Below the pieces are notes generated by a model. The model had not been told where the DNA came from, did no database searches, and saw only the letters and a list, made by a program, of their open reading frames with translations. Below are positions 1 through 11,586 of a DNA stretch of 64,000 bases, piece after piece; the first letter of the stretch is position 1, and the number at the start of each line of letters is the position of its first letter. Both the position numbers and the translations under genes were made by a program. The DNA lies in assembly GCA_949987565.1 (NCBI GenBank), contig OX465121.1:1753117-1817116 (forward strand). The letters are read 5' to 3'. Source of the stretch: Luidia sarsii. Taxonomy: Eukaryota; Echinodermata; Asteroidea; Paxillosida; Luidiidae.

Positions 1-161
1 CAAGTACCGGTAGTTACATCACTACATGTACTGTACATGTACTGTAGGCCTACGGGAAACGCATGTGCTTTTTAAACTTTTCTCGGCTTGATTAAACTTT
101 CGGTGTTGAAGTTTAACCGAAACTCGTCCCAAGCCCGCTGTACAACATACAAAAGTGGGCA

Positions 162-253
162 ATGCCTCGTAAGGATCGCTTAAAACGTTCCAAGCAAATG
201 GAACTGGACAAGTCTGCCAGTAAATGCAGGAAGTTGGAATCGTTCATGATAGG
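162..253 (+). CDS. Possible first coding exon, basic and lysine-rich (orphan)
   Basis: An ATG at 162 opens a 92-base frame that runs to a good splice donor (GGGTGAGT, donor GT at 254). The peptide starts MPRKDRLKRSKQ and is strongly basic, with one Cys, ending in KLESFM. Short N-termini of this kind (KRSxQ, then C-x-KL-x-SF) occur in invertebrate hAT-type or zinc-finger transposase-like proteins, from memory. No partner exon could be linked to it. It could be chance coding potential. Confidence 0.25.
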
Positions 254-1377
254 GTGAGTCGAGTGTTCCATTGGTCCGTAGTCTTAAGTTCAAGTCCATC
301 AACTTTGCCCGGACGTGTTTTGGACACAAGCAGCATAATATACATGTACTGTGTGTACACGTCACCGTGTCACGTTGTTGGAATTAACGAAGGGGCCGGA
401 CGTTTCCATTATCAAAATAGGGATTAAACTCCACTGAGGGAGGGACCGGAGGGGCTCTGTATAAAATTAATTGAACGTATGCTGTGCATTTATGTAGCTC
501 TGTGTTATTTTTATGAGATATTTTTATCAATTATTTATGCATTATGAATTTTGTACAAACTGTTCACATTATTATGTGCACTTGGATTGATTTTATGTAT
601 GTTCAACACACCCAGGTCTTTTTGTGACATGAATACCATACATATGTTCCCCCTGGTTTGATGATGGTATAGCCCACTGTGCCCTGCTTTTCAGGATTTT
701 TTTCTTCTAATTGATCAAAGATTTTGTTACCTCAAAAGCAGCGAACTTAAATGACCAACAGCGATGAATTTTATATGGACATGTAATTGAAGTCCAAACT
801 ACCCAAGACACTTCGCCCCAAATTGATAAGACATATCGTTCCGATGTGACAGAGTAAACAATTAAAACTTGCACGTGGAAACTTGGAAATTTCTGCACTT
901 TTCCATTGACTTTTCCTGAAAAGTGGAAAAGCAGAACAAAATTAAAACTTCAAAAGTAGCGGAAAAGAACATCGTCTGGGAATAATTTTTATGTGAAAAG
1001 ATAGAATATTTTATCTGCTATTTAAATCACTTCGCCCTTTTTCGAGCCTACAACAGAAAATATGCAAAGTTTCAACAGATTGCATCCGTAGTGCGAATTT
1101 CATGCCGAAAATTACATGTTGTAGCTAATCCACGCGGGTGCGAACCGCGTGCGTTCTGGTTATGTCCGCAAAGTTTCATAATCATTCGTGGATCTCATTT
1201 TTTCCAAATTCTCTTTTACGATTTTCGCTTAATTTCGGAATACCGGTATTCATATTTTGTGAACGGGTTGGCCTTCGTGCCTTTTCCGCCCTTTTCTGAC
1301 TGGCCTTGGTGCCCCAATGACTGGCCTCGGTGCCCTGGAAAATTTGGGCTTTTTAAAGGCCAAAGTGGCCTTGCCCC
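254..1377. other. Unassigned intergenic stretch
   Basis: AT-rich sequence with only short open frames and no recognised domain. At 1265-1380 the words GGCCTTGGTGCCC and GGCCTCGGTGCCC recur. A related GGGCACCACGGCCA word appears twice at 18832-18911, so this is probably part of a decayed interspersed repeat. I see no gene. Confidence 0.4.
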
Positions 1378-2830
1378 TTGGATGACGAAATTCCTTCCCT
1401 GCACCTGGCCCCAAGTTCCGCCGCAGTGAGTCACCTCTGCACTACTTACTGCAGTTCTTCCCAATATCTTTGTTTGTTTTCATTGTCAAATGTCAAACAT
1501 GGAGCTGCGGGAAAGAAGAAAGACGTAATCTCCCAGACCATGCCGCGGCACAGGTTTGATATCATAAATACCTTCATCGCCTGTGCTGACCCCAACAAGG
1601 ACCCGGCACTGCTGAAGAGTGCCCAGCATCGACACACCTTCAAGAGAAAGAACCCCCTCTATCCTCTTTAGCCACTTTGGGATAAAGTGCATCATCATTG
1701 CCTCACACGATACCTTGCTGCCCGTGAGTTATCCATCGATGAGGCCATGGTGCGGTATAGAGGATACAAGGCCGCCGTCAAGAAGTTCTTATGCCCTTCA
1801 AGCCCATCCGGGTGGTCTTTAAGACATGTACGTCTTGGCCGAGTCGACATCTGGAGCAATACTCAACTTGCTGGCACACCCCTGGCAGAAGGCGACCATG
1901 ACCGGCATTTCGAGGAAGTTGGCCAAGCATCTCCGTGGCCGCTACCACCACATCTTCACTGACCGTCTTTATACCTCCATCCCTTTGGCAAAGGCCCTTC
2001 TCGACTGGAAAATCTACCTTACGGGAGCAATCAAGGCAAACAGCCGAGGTCTGCCTAAGGCGCTGACTGGAAGGATGCGAGCCATGAAGCGTGTCAGGAG
2101 GGGGGTTCTTCTATGCCTGGCAGAATGGCAAGATGGTTGCCACCCTGTGGAAGGACAGCAAGGCAATGATGGTCCTCTCCAACGCCCATCAAGGATGGCG
2201 TGATCCTGTCCACAGTGTCAGCAGGAAGGTCCCTGGTGAAGATGGCCGCCGGAAGCCAACCATCGTCCCAGCCCCCTCACAGGTCATCGATTATATTGCC
2301 CACATAGGTGGGGTTGACCGCGGTGATCAGCTCCGTGCCTATTACACATGCTCCCAGAAGGCTCAGTACTGGTGGATCCTGTACTTCCTGATGGATGTAT
2401 GCCGAGTCAACGGCTACATCTCTTACATCAAACACCGATATCAGGAAGTACAGGATGAGCCATCTAGCTTGGATGAGGACGCCACTCCATCCACCGCCAA
2501 GCTCCTCAGCCACAGCCAATTCCTTCTCCACCTAGGCATGGAGCTGATCGACGACTACGCTAAGGGCTCGACCAATCCCCAAGCCAAGTCCCCCACAGCT
2601 GTGCCCACCCACAACATCATGGGGCACTACAGTTGTAGAATGCCGGGCCTCTACCCGAAACAATGTCACTGGTGTCACCACAACGATGTCACCACAACGG
2701 CGTGACCAAGTTGGGGTACCCAAAAACAACGAGAGACGGGTGTGCTGTTTGCAACGTCAATCTTTGCCAAGGAACATGCTTCATTATGTTCCATAAAGCA
2801 GTAGCCCGGCAAGAGACCCTCAACGATTGA
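1378..2830 (+). pseudogene. Decayed piggyBac transposase (DDE_Tnp_1_7 type)
   Basis: Conserved blocks of a piggyBac/PGBD transposase can be read in order on the + strand but in different frames. An N-terminal block (VISQTMPRHRFDIINTF) lies near 1530-1590. The first catalytic Asp block, SIDEAMVRYRG, starts near 1734. YVLAEST lies near 1826, and the second Asp block, FTDRLYTSIPLAKALL, near 1956-2003. The third is GGVDRGDQLRAYY with the downstream WWILYFLMDVCRVNGYI, around 2308-2420. A cysteine-rich C-terminal finger (CAVCNVNLCQGTCF, then H) is in another frame and stops at 2828-2830. At least three frameshifts separate these blocks, so no intact enzyme can be made. All three catalytic Asp positions are still visible. 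No flanking TTAA plus terminal inverted repeats were found for this copy. Confidence 0.85.
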
Positions 2831-3824
2831 CGAGTCATCTGCCCCATACCAGTCGCCTGACCCACCAAACAAGAAGACAAAGTTTAGACAAAGAAGACAA
2901 AGAAGACAAAGACGACAAAGAAGACAACGAAATAAGAGAAGAAAAAGAAGGAAAGGAAGAAGAAAAAGAAACCCTCCCACATAGACCAAAGAAACCCTCC
3001 CACGCAAAAAAAAAATACAAAAACAATTCAAAAGGTACAAAAGTAAACCCCAAAACAAAAACAAAAAAACATAAAAGGCAATGATGAAGAACACAGCAAC
3101 GAGAAGTTGCAATTGTAAAGTTTCTGAGCCACAAAAAACAAACATTTTTAGTCCTTTCTAAAATTGCACATAACACTGCCCACAAATTCAGTGCAGGATT
3201 TAAAAATTAAAAATTAAAACATAATGCTTTTCCGCATCTAGTTCTCTTAAAAAAACCTCCATTCCTACCCCAAAACGCACGTGCATATTTTGTGCAAAAA
3301 GCGTATAGGACTTCATTATATTTTTCAAAAAATCATAATAATTCTGAACAATGGTCAATTGCTTCCAAACTCGGGATTTAGAATGTCTAGCGCAAGAGCT
3401 AAATGCCCACCAAATTTTGAGAAGATTGACCTTTGGCAAACATGTGTTTTAAAAATACGCATTTTGATGTCACAATTGCGTAATGGCATTTTGGCCCCGG
3501 AGGGTGTTTCTAAACTACATCCCCAATCAATATAAACAAAAAAATGTAAAAAATCTTGCTCCATTAGCCAAATATGCTCAATTGAATGTGAAAATGTGAA
3601 AAGTTCATGACCTCATTAATATTAATTAATAAATAGGATTTAGAATGAAAGCACATGGTGATTTGTGAACCTTTCATCTTATTTGAAACCTCTAAAGAAG
3701 CTTTCATTCTAAATCCTGAAAACAAATAATACAAAACATGTAGGCTTTCAACTTTCGCGAAACATTTTGAAGTTACTGCAATGCACCACACACGTACGCG
3801 TATCGTTGCATGCTTTGCGCAGTT
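2831..3824. other. Purine-rich low complexity, then unassigned DNA
   Basis: From 2870 to 3080 the + strand is almost pure A/G/C with repeated GAAGACAAA words, which gives spurious Lys/Glu-rich and complementary Phe/Leu-rich frames. Downstream there is no gene. An 18-bp perfect inverted repeat (3635-3652 with 3710-3727) encloses 57 bases. Confidence 0.5.
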
Positions 3825-4257
3825 CATGAAACAGTCGTAGACTCAGCGCTTGCAGACCCACTGTGCACACGGAACTGTCAAAATGCTATTTTAAGAAAAG
3901 AAGATGGCCGCCTTGTTTTGGCTGTCGCACGGGCAAAACACCTTCTCGATCAACTGAGGGTATTTTTTCCCTTTTTTCCCCAAAAGTGAGTAAAGCAAAT
4001 GACCAGTACTATTAGAATCCTTGATTCTCACTGAATCCAAAAATGGGCACGTACGACGGTGATACGGGTGTATTCGGCAGTAAATCTGGGGGTTTGTGTC
4101 GGGTAGTTTTTCGGTCGAATTTTTTTTGCCGGTTTGTACAGATAATCCATATTATGACACTGATTGACTTGGACCCTACAGTCACCCGAAACTCAAAATT
4201 TCAAAATTCGATAAAAAAAGGGTGACTTGTCGGGTCCAAGTTACTCGGACTAGGCCG
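3825..4257 (+). repeat. Interspersed repeat family R1, copy 1
   Basis: First of several related copies. Shared landmarks in order: GCAGACCCACTG near 3850; AAGATGGCCGCC near 3901; a block near 3985 reading GTGAGTAAAGCAAATGACC; the pair TTGGACCCTACAGTCACCCG and GGGTGACTTGTCGGGTCCAA near 4168-4242; and a terminal TTACTCGGACTA. The last blocks are partly self-complementary (GGACCCTACAGTCACCC against GGGTGACTTGTCGGGTCC), so a stem is possible. No coding domain was found. It is probably a non-autonomous element, superfamily unknown. Confidence 0.6.
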
Positions 4258-4399
4258 AATGAAGCAGTATTTTATGAGTTATGCTGAACCTGCTGATCCC
4301 TATGCCACAGCACTAGTGAACGTTACAAAGAAGACTATGGGAAAAAGTATAGTTATCTGTTGGGTTCCGGTTGGGAGAGCAGCGGACGACGTAGAACCC

Positions 4400-4655
4400 C
4401 ACAGTTCTGGGGGTAGGTGTGGAGTGGTCTGCAGAAGTGTGCGCGCACGCTTGCACGCGTTGAGCCCTACGACTGTTTCCCGAACAGCAGTCCGGGATGT
4501 CCGGGACATCGCACCGCGCGCGCACACCCTTCCACAGACCACTCCGCACCCGGACCTGGTGACGTCATCCAGTTTCAAATCCAAGATGGCCACCCCAACT
4601 CGGCTTGTCAGCCCGTTCTCGGTCAACTGAGGGGAAATTTCTCCCTTTTCTCAAA
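4400..4655 (+). repeat. R1-related copy, left half (split by a Penelope insertion)
   Basis: R1-type sequence interrupted at 4655 and resumed at 5316. The left half carries a long inverted repeat. The GTGGAGTGGTCTGCAGAAGTGTGCGC arm near 4419 pairs imperfectly with the arm ending CAGACCACTCCGCACC near 4553. The same hairpin occurs inverted at 14617-14762, so it is part of the family and not local noise. Confidence 0.55.
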
Positions 4656-4931
4656 TGTAATATTCAGTATGTTGGCGAGACCAAAAAAAACCTCAAAAAA
4701 CGGATCTATGGCCATAGGTCTACTAATACTATCAAAACCGGTAAAATGGACACCCCAGTTGGGTATCACTTCAATCTCCCTGATCATTCGATATCAGATA
4801 TGAGTGTACTGGGCATAGAATCACTTGGTCACCGTAGTAATGCTGTCCGTCTTAGCCGTGAGAAAATGTGGATGAAGCGTCTTCGGACTATTCAACCACA
4901 TGGACTCAACATCCAGGAGGGTAATGACTAA
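4656..4931 (+). pseudogene. PLE-A GIY-YIG endonuclease fragment
   Basis: Reading NIQYVGETKKNLKKRIYGH followed by HFNLPDHSISDMSVLGIE and EKMWMKRL, this is the GIY-YIG nuclease that forms the C-terminal domain of many Penelope-like retroelement proteins. The QYVGET, R..GH and E..W positions match the nuclease core from the second half of the GIY-YIG motif onward. The first half of the domain and the reverse transcriptase were lost to 5' truncation. The frame ends at a stop at 4929-4931 and is open within the fragment. Confidence 0.85.
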
Positions 4932-5315
4932 CACCATGCAGCTTTCTGATAATCCTTCTTTTGTGTTCAGTCCTTCACACTTCTCTCTTTGATCTTTCCC
5001 CCTCTTCTCACTAATCCCTACCCTACTCCTTGCCCTTCTCTTTGATCTTTCCCCCTCTTCTCACTAATCCCTACCCTACTCCTTGCCCTTCCCTTTGATC
5101 TCTCCCTACTAGCTTCACTCTTTGTCCTTTGTTTCTCATCCGTGTCCTATTCACTCTCTTCCCCCTTCCTTCGTGTACATGTATTTTCTTTTGTCCTTGT
5201 CACTCTGCCTTTGAGAAAGGTCCTGCTAGGATCGAAACGTCAGGCCCACTAAATTTTAAGATTTACATTTTGGTAATTTTAGTCAGTAAGCAGTTTGCAA
5301 CATTTTTGTATATCA
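4656..5315 (+). mobile_element. 5'-truncated Penelope-like element, family PLE-A
   Basis: The 3' end of a PLE: the GIY-YIG endonuclease C-terminal region, a pyrimidine-rich 3' UTR, and the terminal block with GGTCCTGCTAGGATCGAAACGTC. A 12-bp target-site duplication, CCTTTTCTCAAA, lies at 4644-4655 and 5316-5327. This fixes both ends and shows insertion into an R1 copy. Length is 660 bp. The coordinates therefore give one complete 3' end of the family, ending near ACATTTTTGTATATCA. Confidence 0.88.
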
Positions 5316-5590
5316 CCTTTTCTCAAACGTGAGTAAAACAAAATGACCAGTATTTGAATCTGTGATTCTCACTGAATCCTCAATGGGCATGTGGGATGGT
5401 TTCACGGGTGTTTTGGGGAGTAAATCTGGGGATTTCAGTCGGGGGTATTTTTCAAAGATGACATTACCACAATGCATAGCCACGATCCTTGGACCCTACA
5501 CTACAGTCACCCGTCCCTCAAAATTTCAAAATTTGATAAAAAAAAGGGTGACTTGTCGGGTCCAATTTACTCGGACTAAGTCGACTGTTT
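5316..5590 (+). repeat. R1-related copy, right half
   Basis: This continues the R1 copy broken at 4655: GTGAGTAAAACAAAATGACC, then TTGGACCCTACACTACAGTC, GGGTGACTTGTCGGGTCC and TTACTCGGACTA. The break coincides exactly with the 12-bp PLE target-site duplication. Confidence 0.6.
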
Positions 5591-5599
5591 CATTAATGT

Positions 5600-6055
5600 A
5601 TCGTTGCATTCATAAAACAGTTATGGGCTCAACGGTTGCAGACCCACTGCGCACACGGAACTGTCAGAATGCTATTTATAGAAAAAAGATGGCCGCCTCC
5701 TTGTTTTGGCTGTCGCACGGGCGAAACGAAACACCTTCTCGATCAACTGAATGGTATTTTGTGCTTTTTTTCCAAAACGTGAGTAAAGCAAATGACCGGT
5801 ATTAGAATCCTTGATTCTCACTGAATCCAAAAATGGGCACGTAGGACGGTGATACGGGTGTTTTCGGCGGTAAATCTGGGGGTTTGTGTCGGGTAGTTTT
5901 TTTCGGTCGAAATGGTTTTTGGCGGTTTGTACATATAATCAGCTTCAGGACACTGATTTTCTTGGACCCTACAGTCACCCGAAACTCAAAATTTCAAAAT
6001 TCAATAAAAAAAGGGTGACTTGTCGGGTCCAAGTTACTCGGACTAAGTCGAATGC
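5600..6055 (+). repeat. R1 copy
   Basis: Near-parallel to 3825-4257: CAGACCCACTGCGCACACGG, AAGATGGCCGCC, GTGAGTAAAGCAAATGACC, the paired GGACCCTACAGTCACCC and GGGTGACTTGTCGGGTCC blocks, and terminal TTACTCGGACTA. Open frames inside it are not supported as coding. Confidence 0.6.
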
Positions 6056-6228
6056 AAGTTCAAAGTTGCAACAGTGGTGAGTGGGCGTGTGGGACAGATT
6101 CAGGGCTGTTTTTTACTTTTAACTTAGTGTTTGTTGTCGGGGTAAAATCTGAGGATTTCGGTCAGGGGTAGTCAAATAAATAAGTGAAGATTTTGTAACT
6201 TCTACTTATGTTCTAGTAGTATCCTAGT

Positions 6229-6296
6229 CAAGTACTAGTACTACTACTACTACTACTACAGTACTAGTACTAGTAGTAGTAGTACTAGTACAGTCA
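6229..6296. repeat. CTA/TAG microsatellite
   Basis: Runs of (CTA)n and (TAG)n with ACTAGTAC words, self-complementary. The same type recurs at 12345-12445 and 16135-16345, each next to R1-type sequence, which suggests it belongs to the larger repeat unit. Confidence 0.8.
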
Positions 6297-8380
6297 CCCA
6301 ACCCCTCCAAGTCTAAAGGTCTAAGTTACATGTATACTCAGACTAGCCCGGGCCATGACCATTGCCAAGGCAAATGAACGCTCATCAATCAAACCCATGA
6401 TGATCAAACCAAGGCAAACTTACCTTCTCCAAAAGATTGGAAATGTGGTACGACGCCATGGTTTTGTGTGGCTCTTGTTCGCTTGTTTTTTTGTTTCAAA
6501 TGCCTCTGATAAGGAAACGAGTCCCGTCAATAGCACTGGCTCTGGCGGCAAGTTTGCTCCACGTACATATGTGCAGAACCAAAGATCTTATATAGCGCCG
6601 CGCTATACTATCTTTGAGCAGAACTAAAACAAGGCTTTATTACCAGACGTGGTATGGATTATAAACAAAAGTGCGCATGCGTCCTATAGGCAAGTTGCGC
6701 TCAGTACCAACAGTCGAGGGCGCTATACTATTTCAAGGTTTTTTTTCAGGGGATCTCGGCAATGCCGCGTCCCAGTCGATCGCGTCGTGATTACCGTTTT
6801 CACGAGTCGTGAACAGGCGTTCCAATCATAATTACAGGTATGGGTGCACTTGTTCGGTTGTTTTTGTGAACATTAGTGTATTTCATTACCCAGTGTAACT
6901 TTTACCGTGAAAAAATAGTCGAGCCCCTTTTTTGTTGCGATCGCCGCGCCAAAACGAACCCTTTCAACGCACTTGGACAATTTCATATTTGACAACAGAG
7001 GGCGCTATATCTGTCGACCATAGAGCTCTATTAAAAGATTTTTTTATAGAGCTTTATGCTGTCGACCATAGAGCTCTATAAAGTTCTTTTAATAGAGCTC
7101 TATGCTGTCGACCATAGATCTCGTGGCGGCGCCCTTTACTTCCGCCCATACTTTTGTGAAGTAAAATAATAAAGGCCTGCGACCTGGTAGTGGTAAAGCC
7201 CTAGACAGGGTACTGCCTAAACACCATGCCGAATTTCTCGGCTTGTTCAAACTTGATGAAGCGGAAGACAACCGGAGAGACAGTGATGATTTACGAATTA
7301 TGAGGATTAAAAAACACCCCGGATTATATTAGTGAAATAAATGAAATACAATCAAATGTAATTAATTTTCGAACATCATCGCCGTTGATCACTCTTTTTG
7401 TTAACTACAAATCGATTGTTTGTTAAGAACGATACCGTCGCATAACGGTGGTAAACGAAGATAGTGGTTTTGACAAAAAAATAATGATGAAAAAACGAAG
7501 CATTGATTTGTCCGTGATTAGTGCTGTTCCAATCACGTCGTGTCTATCGTGTTCCGCCAATGCTACTCACCAACACGCTAGCGCACAGAGCTCTTGCACA
7601 TTGCGCAAGCGCAAACACCGAAGAGTTCGTTCCTACAACCATAATTCTTGAGACAAGTTAGGTTTGTACCCATTCACAGTCGGTAAGATAATTATAATTC
7701 GTCATGTGTGCAGCTCCTCGGTGTCAACACGCTCTTCGGACTCAACACGCTCCCTAGTCCCCCGATACTTTGGTCAGGTAGTACCCGTGCCGCACATGCA
7801 CAGTGAGCACGCTTGGTCCGGAATGTCCGACATTAATGTTAAGGCAGCTATAGGGGAGCATGCTGACACCGGAGGAGCTGCACATTCTCTGCTTGACGAA
7901 TGTACCACTCCAGTCGCCAGTAACGGTACGGGTAGTGCTACAAAGTATTATAGCTCCATGGTATAATAGCATTAGGATATCCATTACTATACTAAAGTAA
8001 TACCCTTTTACCCATCTTTTTTCAAAAGTTCGACTCTAAGTACTACCAGCTAGTATCCTTCTATCGAAATATCTCGCAACATCAAATGCAGCATGAACTA
8101 GGATTTCGTTCGCATTATGTATAAATCAAAAAAGTATGAAATAGTGAATGATATTTTGTGTGATTCGATGTTTGGTTTCTTTGAAAAGTACGAGAAAAAC
8201 GGGTTAACAGGCCACTCCGCCGGTGGATTTTGACCCTAAATAGCATTTTTCTCCGCGGGGGGCATGAAATACATCGAGGCACATGTTTGCCTTGATGTAT
8301 TGCGCAACGTGCAAAAAGCCATATGTTTGTGTACAAAAGTAGGCGAACGAACTCCGTGAGTTTTTGGCCCATAACTATAT
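6297..8380. other. Unassigned stretch with small open frames and palindromic words
   Basis: No recognised gene. A 90-residue frame at 6355-6627 has one hydrophobic segment (FVWLLFACFFVS) but no recognised family. It ends in a GCGCTATACTATCTTTG word that recurs near 10630 and 6721, so it overlaps a repeat. At 7012-7120 three copies of TCGACCATAGA are spaced about 50 bases apart, with the palindrome ATAGAGCTCTAT. The frame at about 7161-7331 (GLRPGSGKALDRVLPKHH onward) looks coding-like but lacks a start and a partner. Frames at 7448-7651 and 7664-7966 are unassigned. Confidence 0.35.
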
Positions 8381-8382
8381 CC

Positions 8383-8990
8383 TCCAATAACCGGTTTTCG
8401 ACTATATAAGGACTTTTCTTCAAACTGAACAATGTGGACGAAAGTATCACACTAAAAGAGGTCCCAGTCACTTTGTCCACACCACAGACTATTAGAATAA
8501 TCATAGAGAAGGTTGATCAAGCCTGTCACTTCCGTAAGATTACCCGGTTTTGTTGACGTCCGCGGCGCACCGCGCAGTAAGCATCGTCACCTATTTTCGT
8601 CAGTGGTGTTTAGTAAGGTGTCCCAGTCAGCCAAACGCAAAATAAATTCTTAAAGTAACTCAAAATGCTGTGTGGCACTGTAAAATTCTTCCCTGTATTA
8701 TTTTTTTGTATTCATCTTTGTTTTTGTTTTTCCACACTGCTTCTAACACTTTCCTCAAATCATTCATAATTTATGCTTAAAACGTATTGGTCTTGTTAAT
8801 GTCTTCTTTTGTGACGTTTAAAAAAAACTCCACAATCCTCTTTCTCACTGCTTCTTCAGTTATGACCTTTCCCAATGTCACTCCAGAGACACATTTCCTC
8901 CTTCTTGGTACTTTCTCTAGCTGCCCTTTTATTTTTTTCATTTTTTTAAAAAGCCTATTGGGCCATGTTACTTTTTGTCTTTAAATAATA
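8383..8990 (+). repeat. Interspersed repeat family R2, copy 1
   Basis: Shares a long ordered block with 10905-11560 (+) and 14970-15560 (reverse): the AACCGGTTTTCGAC opening, GAACAATGTGGACGAAAG, GGTTGATCAAGCCTGTCACT, and CGCGGCGCACCGCGCAGTAA. No coding domain was identified. It is multi-copy within 7 kb and in both orientations, so it is a mobile or segmentally duplicated repeat. Confidence 0.65.
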
Positions 8991-10009
8991 ATTAAAAAAA
9001 TATTTTAAAAATTATATAAGCGAGATGCTCTATAGGAGCCTCCATAGTTTTTACCCAGACCGGACTGCCTCAAGTTGCGTGATATATTTTTTTTCTACGG
9101 ATGTTGGGGTTTGTTATAGTACACTCAGATTTCTTTTAGGACCAACAATAAAGAAAACTGGAACAACTTTTTGAATAACATGAGTTTGGCCTACTAAAAA
9201 AGCCTTAACTTTCCACATTTTCGGTGACGGACAAGAGCAGGAAACCAACTGTAAGATACGAAGTCTGAGATCGTTATACGAAGTTGTTTTCATAGTGCGA
9301 TGTGAGTAAGAAGGCTAAGCGTCGAAAACGTGTAGCGTCGAAAACGGGGGTTCCCACGATACAGGGTTTTTTTTTTACAGGGGGGGGGGTTCAATTGCAA
9401 GGCACCTGGCCATCAGTAACGTTACTCGTCAGGCCAGCCTATGCTGGGCATAAGGTATGTACGGGCTGAACTCGTAACGTAAACGGGACGGTGCTCCGAT
9501 TCCGGTGAATATTGTAAAATAGTATCTAAGTGATCAAGCTAAAGGTGGTCTTCATGTTTTACCTCACAAAGTCGAGTATGGGTCTAGCGTGGCCGAACTG
9601 TACGACCACTTCTTGTGTTGTCCGTCCCCATGTCGCACATACACAAAAAATGTGTATACGACGAGAGCGCTGGAAGATACGCGGTGCTGCATAGGCGCTG
9701 CGGCCCTGTCTGGTGCCCAGACGTCAAATCCCGAGACCTTTTTCCTGTGCCACGGTTGACATCGGGGAATTTAAACTTTGATTCTTTGATTTGAAATTGA
9801 AACGGTATACACACAAATCGATGACGTTTTGTGCGCACCAGTAGGAGCCAACCACAGAGATTATAAATAAGACTAGAGGGGACGCTCCCATTCTTTTACG
9901 TTAGTCGTTTTGTTCGGCGTGCGAACACAGCGGCGCTGTTCGATTTATTCGACAAGCTACTACGCGCAAGCGTTATATAAAGCACTCACGCTCTCCGCAG
10001 TCCAGTTCA
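8991..10009. other. Unassigned stretch
   Basis: No gene recognised. There is a poly-T and poly-G run near 9366-9390, and the sequence from 9840 to 10010 is unique-looking. The antisense frame at 9584-9838 has no recognisable domain. Confidence 0.35.
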
Positions 10010-10540
10010 TACGTGCAGGATTACCGTGAGCGTATCATACGTGCGCGTATGCGTATGCGTCTGCGTTTGCGAGGTTCTAAACATGCTCCAGCGTCTCAAG
10101 CTTTTTGTCCCCTCCCTTGTGTGCAGCCGGCTCAGACTCACTGCAGAGTCCAGCCCAAGAGAATGCACCGCGCCAAACCCCCAGGCAAGCCACGCATCGA
10201 CGTCGGCCAAACCTCCAATCACCTCAGGCTGGAATCTTACACCTCCACCCTGAACGATGCCCTCGCTGCTCACCCCCCTGAGGGAGACGCTCAACAGCAA
10301 TGGAGCCTGCTGAGGGTCTCCATCTACAGCAGCGCGTCCCTGGCTTTTGGCAAGAAGACTCACAAGAGTCACCACTGGTTCGAAGCCAACGCCAGCGTCC
10401 TCACTCCACTACTGGATGAGAAACGCCCTGCTCGCGCTTAACAACAACCCCACCAACGAAACACAGCAAGCTGTGTAACGAAACACAGCAAGCTGTGCGT
10501 GCAGCAAGACTGCACGCAGTCCACCAAAGATCTTACAGCG
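10010..10540 (+). pseudogene. Non-LTR retrotransposon (LINE) ORF2 fragment, endonuclease-RT linker
   Basis: The frame ending at 10441 reads RIDVGQTSNHLRLESYTS, then ASLAFGKKTHKSHHWFEANA, then LTPLLDEKR. It continues in another frame with ALNNNPTNETQQAVRAARLH. The pattern 'KKxHxxWFxxN...I..LLxEKR' is typical of the region between the endonuclease and reverse transcriptase of CR1/Jockey-like LINEs. No endonuclease or RT catalytic motif is present and the frame breaks near 10440, so this is a short dead fragment. Clade cannot be decided from this piece. Confidence 0.6.
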
Positions 10541-10679
10541 CCGCTAGCTTGCCAGAATGGCGGCTGCGGGCGCCCATGCCAATTTCAGGTTTTCCAGCCA
10601 GTTCTCCATCTTGCGCCGCTATGCGGCGCTATACTATCTTTGGTCCTATCCACTCTAGTCTGGCAATGCGCCACTGAAC

Positions 10680-10715
10680 ATTGACTGTGTACATGTACAT
10701 GTACATGTATACATT
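10680..10715. repeat. TACATG simple repeat
   Basis: GTGTACATGTACATGTACATGT-type palindromic simple sequence. Isolated TACATGTA words are frequent across the whole window. Confidence 0.6.
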
Positions 10716-10904
10716 GCTTGCGTACTGTGAATGTGTGGTAACATCGACTGCCTCCTCGATCGACGAGCAGAAGTCAGGAGTTCCTGTTTCACTTTCAGTG
10801 TTTGCTTCGAACCTGTCGAAAGAAATTTTGTCACCCTTTTTGTTTTCAAATAACCAATTCAGGTGGGTAAGCGCAATTTTGCAGACTGCACGCTAGACTA
10901 GTAT

Positions 10905-11586
10905 CCTCCAGTTACCGGCTTTCGACGATATAACTATCCTCCAGTAACCGGTTTTCGACGATATAAGGACTTTTCTTCAAACTGAACAATGTGGACGAAA
11001 GTATCACAGTAAAAGAGCTCTCAGTCACTGTGTCCACACCACAGACTATTAGAATAATCATAGAGAAGGTTGATCAAGCCTGTCACTTCCGTAAGATTAC
11101 CCGGTTTTGTTGACATCCGCGGCGCACCGCGCAGTAAGCATCGTGACCTATTTTTCGACGGTGGTGTTTAGTAAGGTGTCCCAGTGCAGCCAAACACAAA
11201 ATAAATTCTTAAAATAACTCAAATGCTGTGTGGCACCGTAAAATTCTTCCCAGTGTGTTTTTCATCTTTCGGTTGTTTTTTTCGACACTGCTTCTAACAC
11301 TTTCCTCAAAACATTCATATTTTATGCTTAAAACTTATTGGTTTGCATTAATTTTGTCCCATTGCCCTGAGCCACTTTGACAGTTCGAGATGGGGAAGTT
11401 GGATTGACTTTTTTTTGGTCACCTATCAACTCCTTTCCCTTCATGCTTCCCTCTCCTTTCCCATCCTTTTCCAAATCATCAAAACTATCCTCATAATATT
11501 AATAATAAGGAAATAAATTTAATCACCATAATGAATAATTAAAATTGAGAATAATTTTCCGAAAATGTGAAAAGAAGTTCATTTAA
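10905..11586 (+). repeat. R2 copy 2
   Basis: Same ordered landmarks as 8383-8990. The opening AACCGGTTTTCGACGATATA block is duplicated in near-tandem (10912 and 10935). It continues into sequence that is also present inverted at 14950-15560. Confidence 0.65.

Noticed and set aside
2675..3185. Phe/Leu-rich 116- and 156-residue reverse frames resembling membrane proteins
   Set aside because: Complement of a purine-rich low-complexity tract; hydrophobicity is compositional.
10007..10375. 122-residue reverse-strand frame
   Set aside because: Shadow of the LINE-like + strand frame, which has recognisable family residues.
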